Assembly (NCBI RefSeq): GCF_026262505.1
Contig: NC_067207.1
Location: 2,798,252-2,862,251 of the forward strand
Direction of reading: 5' to 3'
DNA length: 64,000 nucleotides
Source of the DNA: Trichomonas vaginalis G3
Lineage: Eukaryota; Parabasalia; Trichomonadida; Trichomonadidae
Under the pieces are notes generated by a model that worked only from the letters and a program-made list of their open reading frames with translations, was not told where the DNA came from and did not search any database. Positions 7,723 to 15,640 of the stretch are shown here, one piece after another; within the stretch, counting starts at the first letter, position 1; each line of letters opens with the position of its first letter. The position numbers and the translations under genes were made by a program.

Positions 7723-9654
7723 GCAATTCTATACCATGCACAAACTGTCATGTAAGGTGGCATGTATTTTTTACCTCGTCCTGTAGATGTTGTTGTAAAA
7801 GTATGTTGGTGGTTTCCAGTTGTATCTGTCCACATTCCATTCCAGTCTACTGGGTCGTTTGGAAAATGAGATCTTGACATAACTTGAATTTGCATTGAAG
7901 TCTGAGAAACAGTGTTATATCCTTGTTTGCAAACCCTATGACTATGGTTTCCATTAGAACTTGTTGTACCAGAATGACTATGTGGTGGCAAGTTGTCGAC
8001 AGATATCCTTTTGCTTCCACCTGTTTCCTTTGAAGAGTTTGCACAATACAAAAACCTTTCGAGTATTTGTTCCCATGCACCAACACCAAAACATTGCTTG
8101 AGGACCTCTTTCATCCATAGATGTATAAATAGAACCTACTGGGTTCATTAAATCAAACATATGAGATATTATAGGATTGTCTCTTTTGAACTTAAGATAT
8201 AGTGCAACTATTTCAGGTTTCTTCTGGTTTGTGTCAGAATATTTTTTATAATATAATCTTATGTTTTCAGGGTAGGTAAAGTCTTGACTATAATATTTAT
8301 TTCTGTCATCTTCATAATAGTATACTATTCTCGTTTTTTCTATTGCATTATATCTTTTATATCTATAATATTCTAAATATAATGTTTGCTTTTTTGGGTC
8401 TACATGCGGTGTTTTGTCGTCATCTCCATACTTATAATAATATGGTGTTGGAGCTGGGTCAGGCAATGTCATATCTGCCATTTCATAAACTCTTAAATAT
8501 TTCTTTTGTTCGTCTCCATATAAGTTTAAGTAGCAGTTGTTGTCTAATGGAACTTTAACTTGTGTACCATCGTTCTTTTTATAGCTTACATACATTTCAT
8601 TGTTATTTTTCGGAATGAGTTTATACCGTATACCATTTTTTAAGGAATGTACAAACTCCCATCTAAAATATTTGTTTTCTTCATAGATAGAAAAGTCACC
8701 AACAATAGTTTCAATATTTTTTGTTGTTCCAACTAAACTTTGGTATATTTCATTGACATATGTTTTATCTGCTTTCTTCTCTAACTCACTAGCCACATAT
8801 GTTTTATCTGCTTTCTTCTCTAACTCACTAGCCACATATGTTTTATCTGCTTTTGTCTCTAACTCACTAGCCACATATGTTTTATCTGCTTTTGTCTCTA
8901 ACTCACTAGCCACATATGTTTTATCTGCTTTCTTCTCTAACTCACTAGCCACATATGTTTTATCTGCTTTAAGGTCTAAACATTCTGAAACCCATCCTGT
9001 ATCGGCTTTAAATTTAAAAGTCTTCATTGTCCGTTCATGGTACCAGTCAACCCTTTCTTTCATTTCGTTATCTTTTTCATCCACATATTCCTTATCTGCC
9101 TTCTTCACTAACGCACTAGTCACACATGCTAACTCATCGTCAACATATGTTTTATCTGCTTTTGTCTCTAAGGTTTCTTGTAAGTTTGTAATATTTGCAA
9201 TGGTATGTGTATGAGTCTTTTTAGAATATTCTTTGTCAGCTCTTGTCACTTCACTTGACATTTTATTGTCAACATATGTTTTGTCCGCTAGTTCAGGATG
9301 AGTATGTTCTTTCGTTGCATATGTTGCATCTGCTCTTTCTTCTTCTTTTGCTATTGCATCGTCTACATACTGTTTGTCAGCTTTGTTGTCAACATCTGCT
9401 TTCAAAAGAAGTTCAGATATAGGTTTCTCGTTTAAGGTTCCTTTTGTTGGATTTATACAAACAGTATGGTTCTTACTGTCTTGAAACAGAAACTCATCTG
9501 TCATTGGGTTTAATGTCAGTTTTAAGTTTCCTTCTTTCAATGACTCAGATATCTTAGAATAGTTTGAAAAGTTTGTTGTGTTCTTATTTAGAGCTTGTAT
9601 AATGAGTTGTCGGTTGTGTTGTATTTCTCTCATAGACGCTGTTTCATTTGACAT
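7719..9654 (-). pseudogene. Fibre-like protein with phage tail-collar C-terminus (broken)
   Basis: Begins MSNETASMREIQHNRQLIIQ. A shaft follows, including five near-identical 13-residue repeats of type KADKTYVASELEK (about 8756-8990). The C-terminal head reads NPVGSIYTSMDERGP, then NLPPHSHSG, NGNHSHR, and YMPPYMTVCAWYRIA. That head is the phage tail-collar/short-fibre pattern (PVGSIY..., His-rich loops, PPY..V.AW). By analogy it is a receptor-binding spike. It starts 18 bp from the divergent gene at 9673. The gene looks broken, with about one break. Confidence 0.82.
8756..8990 (-). repeat. 39-bp tandem repeats in fibre shaft
   Basis: Five in-frame copies of a 39-bp unit (plus-strand phrase CACATATGTTTTATCTGC) encoding a 13-residue heptad-like shaft module. 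Polinton B has a different shaft repeat at the equivalent place. Confidence 0.9.
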
Positions 9655-9672
9655 TTTTATTCTAGATAAAAT
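9655..9672. promoter_or_regulatory. 18-bp divergent spacer, probable bidirectional promoter
   Basis: Only 18 bp (TTTATTCTAGATAAAAT plus one base) separate the ATGs of the fibre gene (minus) and the family 1 gene (plus). The same spacer is kept in B (38971-38988), and a near match lies at 22253-22270. Confidence 0.65.
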
Positions 9673-10524
9673 ATGCTTCCAATAGAAAAGGAAACTTCTA
9701 GAGTTGCTACAACTAAACCATTAGATGAACTTTTTACGAATGTCGGTCAAAAGTTTGAGACAGAGACCGTAAAGCATGAAGGCTATCGTTTTGACTACCC
9801 GTTAAGATGGCTAAGAGACCCATCCGTCACAAAAGCTATTGGCTTTCGTAGAATGAAGTTCATTTCAGAAGCCATACATGGTTTCCCATTTACGGTCGGT
9901 TTTGAAGTTCGATACTATAACAAAGAAAAACGTACGTATGAGAAATTTGAACAGGGAAAACTTTTACAAGTGAATTTGCTTGTAAACTTAGAAACAACTC
10001 TTCAAGCTTTTCAAGAAAAAATAAACGATATCTATCTCGAATATGCAAACCAGTATAACATTGACGAGGGAGAGTACCATCTCGATATTATATATGACAG
10101 ACAGAAAAATGCAACTGTTAAAATCAATAAAATAGAAGACCTTGGAGAAAACGTTTATATTTCTACAAAATATAACAACTTGGCATGGCATAGATTTTTG
10201 AGGATGTTAAATCAGCCTGCATGGTATCCAGTACACCCGGACTATTATGAAGTCGAAAACCCTAATGGAACATATGAAAATGTTTTCGACTCAGATGCTA
10301 TTATAGTTCATGCTTCATTTTCTGGTGCGCAAAACTCTTTTTTATGCTTGGCAAATGACTTTTACGAAAAACCTACAAAGCTATATGAACCACCGAGTGG
10401 AAGTATTTCAGACTTTCAAGTATGGTTTACTACAGATGGAAGAAAGAGAATAGTTCCATTATACCATGCGTTTTACTTAGAACTTAGTTTCATATACAAC
10501 TACTATCGAACGGTAAAAATATAA
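9673..10524 (+). CDS. Conserved Polinton protein, family 1 paralogue (283 aa)
   Basis: Plus-strand paralogue of 3946-4806, sharing TKPLD.LFTN, YRFDYPLRWL, KAIGFRR, HASFSGAQNSFLC, YEPPSGSISDFQVWFTTDG and LELSFIYNYY. Starts MLPIEKETSRVATTKP, divergent from the fibre gene. Two diverged copies on opposite strands in one element imply an old duplication. A virion role such as a fibre base or minor capsid is possible but unproven. The frame looks whole here; the B copy (38989-39836) looks broken. Confidence 0.72.
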   Translation: MLPIEKETSRVATTKPLDELFTNVGQKFETETVKHEGYRFDYPLRWLRDPSVTKAIGFRRMKFISEAIHGFPFTVGFEVRYYNKEKRTYEKFEQGKLLQVNLLVNLETTLQAFQEKINDIYLEYANQYNIDEGEYHLDIIYDRQKNATVKINKIEDLGENVYISTKYNNLAWHRFLRMLNQPAWYPVHPDYYEVENPNGTYENVFDSDAIIVHASFSGAQNSFLCLANDFYEKPTKLYEPPSGSISDFQVWFTTDGRKRIVPLYHAFYLELSFIYNYYRTVKI

Positions 10525-10526
10525 TT

Positions 10527-10769
10527 TTAATATGGTTGAGGTGTTGGATTTGGTTGCCAACTTGACTGTGGTGCAGGTTCAGGCTGTTGTATAACAGGAG
10601 CTTGTTCTTCTGGTTCAGGGTCTTTAGGTATAATACCAACGAACTGACCTACTCTTTTACCAATATTTTTGACTCCGTTCCAAATTCCTCTTCCGACAGA
10701 TTTTATTCCATTCCATATACCTCTTCCAACATTTCGAAAGAAGTTTCCAATACTACTGAAGAAACCCAT
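10527..10769 (-). CDS. Small amphipathic virion-type protein (80 aa)
   Basis: Opens MGFFSSIGNFFRNVGRGI with a repeated WNG(I/V)K.(V/I)G.. pattern giving an amphipathic, Gly/Phe/Trp-rich basic helix, then a Pro/Gln-rich tail (EEQAPVIQQPEPAPQSSWQP). Short proteins with an amphipathic N-terminus, like adenovirus pVI, disturb membranes during entry; the parallel is inference. The stop lies 2 bp from that of the convergent gene ending at 10524. Copy in B: 39841-40083. Confidence 0.7.
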   Translation of the reverse strand: MGFFSSIGNFFRNVGRGIWNGIKSVGRGIWNGVKNIGKRVGQFVGIIPKDPEPEEQAPVIQQPEPAPQSSWQPNPTPQPY

Positions 10770-10787
10770 TTTACTATATGTAAAAAT

Positions 10788-11150
10788 CTAATGTCCGCCT
10801 AGTCTCTTACGTTTCCTGTTGAGTTCCATAGCATTCTTTAACTGGAGCTCATACATTCTGTTTCTCCTCTGGTAGAAAACATATTCTGGGTCAACTCCTG
10901 TGTTCGCGTCATCTGCATAGAGTTGTTTATATCCCACTTCAGGGTTTGTATAAAACTCTTTCCATCTCATATTTGCATACCATGGTGGCAAACCTAACGC
11001 AGCGTCATTTGACATGGCAGTTTGCATTTGTACATCTGTTGGCACTTGACCATAGTTTGCCATTGCAGTTTGTATTCTAACTTCATTTGGAATATTCTCT
11101 GGGTTTGGTTGTCCGGGTTTCTGTGCATTCGCTAAGTTCTGTGCGTCCAT
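10788..11150 (-). CDS. Conserved small Polinton protein (120 aa)
   Basis: Opens MDAQNLANAQKPGQPNPENI. It has two short parallel phrases, NEVRIQTAMANYGQ and TDVQMQTAMSNDAA, a conserved middle LPPWYANMRWKEFYTNPEVG and a basic C-terminus (ELNRKRKRLGGH). Not recognised; size and neighbours suggest a minor virion protein. The leader contains TATTTTTATCTAATATTAA directly before the ATG. The frame is whole; copy in B at 40102-40464. Confidence 0.7.
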   Translation of the reverse strand: MDAQNLANAQKPGQPNPENIPNEVRIQTAMANYGQVPTDVQMQTAMSNDAALGLPPWYANMRWKEFYTNPEVGYKQLYADDANTGVDPEYVFYQRRNRMYELQLKNAMELNRKRKRLGGH

Positions 11151-11173
11151 TTAATATTAGATAAAAATATCTC

Positions 11174-11305
11174 TTACGAGTACATATGCTGAACATTTGC
11201 AGACATTGGTTCATCTTCATATTCTCTGTATCTTTCTGCCACGTCAAATAAGTAAATGACACAATGGAAAAAACCTAAAACAAGTAGTCCTATTTCAAAC
11301 CACAT
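11174..11305 (-). CDS. Small single-pass membrane protein (43 aa)
   Basis: Opens MWFEIGLLVLGFFHCVIYLF, a clear hydrophobic segment (residues 2-20), followed by an acidic tail (DVAERYREYEDEPM) ending HMYS. Its first 16 bases overlap the 3-prime end of the methyltransferase gene in another frame. It is conserved in B at 40488-40619 with the same length. Function unknown; a virion or host-membrane anchor is possible. Confidence 0.65.
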   Translation of the reverse strand: MWFEIGLLVLGFFHCVIYLFDVAERYREYEDEPMSANVQHMYS

Positions 11306-12108
11306 TTACTTACCAATAAAATTTCTTTGTTATGACACTTTTTCCGGTTTATAGGACCTCTCTCATATTCTATCTTGTCATATCTAAAATCATAGTCATG
11401 TATGTCCTCTAACCATCTCATAACGGTTTCCAAACCACTTTTATCGGATGTAAAGTAAAAGCATGGATGGTTATGTAAAACGTCTAAAGTTTCTAAAGAG
11501 TCTCTCAAAGTCCAGTCTACTTGGTATTGAAAATCGTATGTGTTATAGAACGGCGGGTCTACTATAAAGAAAACATTTTCCTTGTTTTTATATTTTTCAT
11601 ACAACTCTGTCCAATGACATCTCACAAACTCTATACCCTCAGTATATTTTTCTATGTCCTCTTTGAAAACCTTTGTATAGTTAAGATATAAAACGTTTGA
11701 CATAAGTGTTTCAATGTCATGAACTCTTATAGAACCACTATATAATAGTCTAGCAGATATACTATCCCAGTCAATATATTCTGCTTTTTTCAAAACCTCT
11801 CTGACAATATTTTTCTTATCTAATGGTATACGTTCCATCTTACCTATAGGTATCTTTTCTTTTAACTCTTTCAATATTTTGTTTGTGTCTGGTATATGTT
11901 TGAGACGGTTCATATAGTTGTCGAAGTCATTGCATATAATCTTTGAGTCAGGAAATATTGTATGGCACAGATGGGATATATAGAAACTTCCACCGAACAA
12001 GTCTACAAATGTTAGACCATTCGGTAGTTTCTTAAGTTCTCTCAATAGAATATCTTTACATCTACTCTTATTTCCAAAGAAGGGTAACGGTGGTTTTGTA
12101 AAATTCAT
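11290..12108 (-). CDS. N6-adenine DNA methyltransferase (D12/Dam class)
   Basis: 272 aa. Transfers a methyl group from S-adenosylmethionine to adenine in DNA. Signature pieces are PPLPFFGNKSRCKDIL near the start, TFVDLFGGSFY (AdoMet-binding motif I) and FFIVDPPFYNTY (DPPF/Y catalytic motif IV), in the order typical of the D12 class. Start set at 12108 (MNFTKPPLPFFG), where the B copy (40604-41422) also starts; the longer open frame runs into the terminal repeat. Polinton-borne adenine methyltransferases are known in T. vaginalis and fit its 6mA-rich DNA. Likely use: marking element or host DNA. The frame looks whole. Confidence 0.9.
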   Translation of the reverse strand: MNFTKPPLPFFGNKSRCKDILLRELKKLPNGLTFVDLFGGSFYISHLCHTIFPDSKIICNDFDNYMNRLKHIPDTNKILKELKEKIPIGKMERIPLDKKNIVREVLKKAEYIDWDSISARLLYSGSIRVHDIETLMSNVLYLNYTKVFKEDIEKYTEGIEFVRCHWTELYEKYKNKENVFFIVDPPFYNTYDFQYQVDWTLRDSLETLDVLHNHPCFYFTSDKSGLETVMRWLEDIHDYDFRYDKIEYERGPINRKKCHNKEILLVSKCGLK

Positions 12109-12202
12109 TTTATATATATAATAAAAATGTTTTTTCCTGAAAAGTGACAGAAAAGTGACGAAACATGAAAAAATATATAGTTTGTGAAAAGTGACATAAA
12201 AA

Positions 12203-12300
12203 GTGTCACCGGCTGGGGTTCGGTCCTCCTCTTGGGTCTTGGGCAAAATTTCTTAGGGCTAGAAGGGGCGCAGCCCCTGGAAGCCCCTCATACCTGACCT
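12203..12300. repeat. Right terminal inverted repeat of Polinton A
   Basis: About 98 bp matching 41519-41616 almost exactly and 16769-16866 in inverted orientation. Contains the dyad AGGGGCGCAGCCCCT and ends CATACCTGACCT. Preceded by three GAAAAGTGAC-type iterations (about 12135-12195). Confidence 0.92.
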
Positions 12301-12540
12301 AGTTCAAGTGAGGAATTGAAATATTGAATTGATTTTAGCAATATTTTCATAATTCGGTTAAAATTTAAAGTTAAAATTAAATAATGATTAAATTCTCTTT
12401 TTTGTGTCTTCGGATTCAGCATAATAATTGTCATCACCGTATATATTTAATATTTGCAGTTTGTAAGGCAAAAATATAAATTGAATAGATCAATGGTTTG
12501 AACAAATAACAAAATAATAAAAAATTATAATGATTATATA
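12301..12540. other. Host flank between Polinton A and mariner
   Basis: A/T-rich DNA; no gene, RNA or repeat recognised. Confidence 0.6.
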
Positions 12541-13840
12541 GGGTGTCCAAAGGTGTGTTTAGCACAAACCTGAATACTGCGAATAGAAATAAACAAGTTA
12601 CATATATATAAAGTTTATTTAAATATAATCACCATTGGATTCAATCACGCGTTCGCAGCGATCGATCCAGGCTTGAAAGACACGCTTTAAATCATCATGA
12701 GAAAATTGCTCAAATTGCTCTCTTACAAAATTTTCAAGATCATCTGGACTCGCGAATTCGCGTCCTTCAGCTCTCTTTTTTAGCGTGCCGAATAAATAAA
12801 AGTCAGAGGGTGCAATATCAGGTGAATAAATTGGGTTTGGAACAACTTTGACATTGTTTTCCACCAAGTAATTCATTACCTTATGACTTTTGTGAACTCT
12901 TGAATTATCAAAATGAATTGCAAACTTTTGTTTTTGTTGTTTGGATTTCTCAAACTCATCAGAATTGATAATTTGAGTAAGAACATTGTCAATTAGATAC
13001 TGAGCATTCATCGTATTAGGTTTTTGAAGAATATCAATTGCGATGATGCCATTCACGCCCCAAAAAACCGACAACATCATCATTGGTGTGTCAATTTTTT
13101 TCTTCGGGAATGTTTGCGGATTTTCATCCTTCGGGATCCACATGATTTTGACTTCTGTTGCATATTGAAACCAAGACTCGTCCCCTGTTACTAAAAAGCG
13201 AAACTTCTTGGATTGATACGCACCCAATATAGAGAGGAGCTTTTTCGAAGATTGGACTCTAGATTTTTTTTGAACTGAATTAAGGTTGTGCGGAACCCAA
13301 CGTGTATACGCTAGTTTGTAGTTCAAATAATTGTGCAGATAATAACTGACTGTTGTACGTGGTATCTTTGTCATCTCCTCTATCCTTCTGAGTGATGCTC
13401 TTGGGTCTTCATCTAGCGCTTGAAGAATTGCTTTGATTTTTCTTTGATCCGGCGATTTTTTGTCAATTTTTATGATGGGCGCCTTTTTGTTCATGAAGTG
13501 ATACATCCTAACATGATACGTTACAGTGGAATAGCTAGGAGCATCCATACCGAAGCATTTTACCAATGTCTCGTAGATTTTTTTACAGTCTTTGCATTTT
13601 TTTGCAAGAGCGAGGATGTTTTCTTTATGATTCATTAAAAAAATGAAAAAAATCCCGCCAAAATTTTCCGCGAAACCGCCTCTTGTCTCAAAATTCATTT
13701 TATATCCCGGCATGGCGCCAAAATACAACATACTCATCATATACATATATTCATATTTTTTATTATATATTTATAATCAGCATATATCTCCTTTAATAGT
13801 CTCATATAGAGCGCTGTGCTAAACGCACCTTTGGACACCC
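12541..13840 (-). mobile_element. Tvmar1-type mariner transposon
   Basis: 1300 bp, bounded by inverted repeats GGGTGTCCAAAGGTG... (26 bp, one mismatch), with TA duplications at 12539-12540 and 13841-13842. It holds one complete transposase frame. Size, ends and coding content match the mariner family described from T. vaginalis. Both ends and the gene look intact. Confidence 0.95.
12619..13635 (-). CDS. Mariner transposase
   Basis: About 338 aa from MNHKENILALAKK (13635); the frame extends upstream but that part is leader-like. The N-terminal HTH region is followed by a second HTH (RASLRRIEEMTKIPRTTVSY). The catalytic D,D34D triad is seen as TGDESWF, AIHFDNSRVHK and PDIAPSDFYLFG, with 34 residues between the second and third Asp. 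It cuts at the element ends and inserts at TA. No break is visible, so the protein may be active. Confidence 0.93.
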   Translation of the reverse strand: MNHKENILALAKKCKDCKKIYETLVKCFGMDAPSYSTVTYHVRMYHFMNKKAPIIKIDKKSPDQRKIKAILQALDEDPRASLRRIEEMTKIPRTTVSYYLHNYLNYKLAYTRWVPHNLNSVQKKSRVQSSKKLLSILGAYQSKKFRFLVTGDESWFQYATEVKIMWIPKDENPQTFPKKKIDTPMMMLSVFWGVNGIIAIDILQKPNTMNAQYLIDNVLTQIINSDEFEKSKQQKQKFAIHFDNSRVHKSHKVMNYLVENNVKVVPNPIYSPDIAPSDFYLFGTLKKRAEGREFASPDDLENFVREQFEQFSHDDLKRVFQAWIDRCERVIESNGDYI

Positions 13841-13842
13841 TA

Positions 13843-14160
13843 TAGAATCATATATACAATTTATATATTGGGGACTCTAATTTAAAGCTATGATCTTGAT
13901 GACTTTAAAGGATCAAACATGTGCCAAAAAATTGGCAAAAAATTGACCTAGCGGTTGAAAAAACGATTAACTCTCAAATGAGCAATATATTAGGAAATGT
14001 TATGTAATTTAAATCAATTCCAACCATTTTTTTTAAAATCAATCCGAAATTGTTGAAATGCCTTCACACAACATAAGCAATTCAATCGCACAATCAAATC
14101 AAAATAGTAAAAATTTATTTTGAATTAAAGTCATTTCAAGAGCCTTGTACCGATAAACTA
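13843..14160. other. Host flank between mariner and pogo-like element
   Basis: A/T-rich, no gene seen. The last 20 bases contain an extra GCCTTGTACCG (14142-14152), a copy of the pogo-like terminal repeat lying just outside the element. Confidence 0.6.
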
Positions 14161-14328
14161 GCCTTGTACTGCCATTTTATGGTGATGTAAAGTATTCAAA
14201 AAATTTGCAATGTAAACCATTACATGGCAGAAACTTTAAAATAAACAAAAACATGACACTTAGTACAGGGGCTTTTTGACTGGTGAAGTCAGATAAAACG
14301 TGGCTCAAGTGCTCGTTTAAAATTAAAA

Positions 14329-15336
14329 ATGGAATTTCTCACAGTCGAATTTCTTGGTAGACAACAAAAGTTTATCATCAATTGTCGCGCCGAAGGTATG
14401 ACATATAGTCAAACTAAGCTTGCATGGGAGGAAGAATACCCAGATCTCGGAACTTTAACATCCAATCTCATTGCTACTGCACTTAAAAGAGCTGCATTAG
14501 GTCTATACTGGGAAAAAGGGAATCATGGCGGTGCAGATCCATACCTATGCGAGCGTGATCAGCTCACTTTAAAAGAAATTATCGAAGATTCTGCTTACAA
14601 AGGTGAAGCTCTAGAAGCAGCTGACATTATTGACGAGGCGTTCAAGTTGAAAGAGCTCAGAAGAGATTATGGTTACAGATTCCTTCTTGAGATTAATTGT
14701 CCTACTCTTGCAGAAGAAGTTATCAATACTCTTGGTGGTGATGATGTATCGAGACCTTATGTTAACCATATTTTACAGCAATTGCATTGCAAGCTTAAGG
14801 CATGCCAAGAGATTGAAGAATCAAGATACATGGCGTGTGAACCAAGAATTATCGAAGAATTCTACGATAAACATCGTGAAACAATCGAAAGTACTCCAGA
14901 GGAGTTGATTTTTAGTATCGATGAAACATTCATAAACAAATTTAAGAAGAAGAAAGTTGCATTACCTGAGGAGATAGAGCATATGATCGCCAAAGGAATT
15001 CCAAACTTTCCGCACATTACAGCTTTATGCGGATGCTCAATGACAGGCAAATCTGTCCCACCTCTCTTTGTTCTCCCATGTATTGCAGAACTACCTAGAG
15101 AACTGAAAGTATTCCAGCGCGAAAGACATTGTTGGTTTACTTCTACGCCAAAAGGCTGGGTGAACAGAAGTGTATTCTTATTGTATTGCATTTTCTTCAT
15201 CGAGTGGCTTAACTTTGAACGCCAGAGAATGCCAGAAGATATACGTGACAAGCCTGCTCTCATTGTGTGTGATGGACACTCCAGCCGCGAGAATCCTCTG
15301 GCATTGTTCCTTTTGGCAAGTGCCAACATCAAATGA
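14329..15336 (+). pseudogene. Pogo-like transposase, N-terminal two thirds
   Basis: Starts MEFLTVEFLGRQQKF. The HTH-rich N-terminus (about residues 1-120) is followed by the DDE_1 catalytic core with the first Asp in IFSIDETFINKF and the second in LIVCDGHSSREN. The frame is cut at 15334 by insertion of element X and stops two bases later. The remaining third, with the final catalytic Asp, lies at 42241-42794. The last 81 bp are repeated at 42160-42240. This is a plain DNA transposon gene, inactive in this state. Confidence 0.88.
15254..15334 (+). repeat. 81-bp direct duplication, left copy
   Basis: Identical to 42160-42240. It is transposase coding sequence repeated on both sides of element X and so behaves as an unusually long target-site duplication or a repair-made duplication. 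Confidence 0.9.
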
Positions 15337-15364
15337 AACAATAAGAATTACCGAAAAAGTGACA

Positions 15365-15640
15365 AAACATCAAAAACAGGGAGGGGGTCTCAATTTTTAT
15401 TACTTATATTATTTTACAATATTTATATAAATACTCTTTATAATATATTTTACTATAAAATTATACCTCAAATTCAAATATTTAAAATATTATTTACATA
15501 ATTATCTCAAAATTATATTTTTATATATTATTTTTCATATGTATAAATCATATAATCTATATCTATGCAAATCTCATCTAAATTTTTTTGAAACAAACCG
15601 CTACCATTTTATAATGGTCCATCTTAAATTCATCATAAAT
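15365..15640. other. A/T-rich stretch of element X
   Basis: Very A/T-rich, no gene. A short dyad ACCATT...AATGGT sits at 15603-15618. Confidence 0.5.

Larger units (their letters stand above)
1..12300. mobile_element. Polinton A (Maverick), right-hand part
   Basis: Right portion of a Maverick/Polinton; the left end lies outside the window. The right terminal inverted repeat occupies about 12203-12300 and ends in CATACCTGACCT. The same repeat closes Polinton B at 41616 and opens it, inverted, at 16769. Gene order and sequence follow Polinton B from 28736 to its right end, with only a few percent difference, so A and B are recent relatives. Several genes look whole; the integrase, the fibre gene and one small virion gene look broken. 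The target-site duplication cannot be read because only one end is present. Confidence 0.93.

Noticed and set aside
8343-9214. Plus-strand frames opposite the fibre gene
   Set aside because: Antisense shadows of the fibre shaft and head; the minus-strand protein has recognisable domains.
14862-15341. Minus-strand frame opposite the pogo-like transposase
   Set aside because: Antisense shadow; the plus-strand frame carries DDE motifs.
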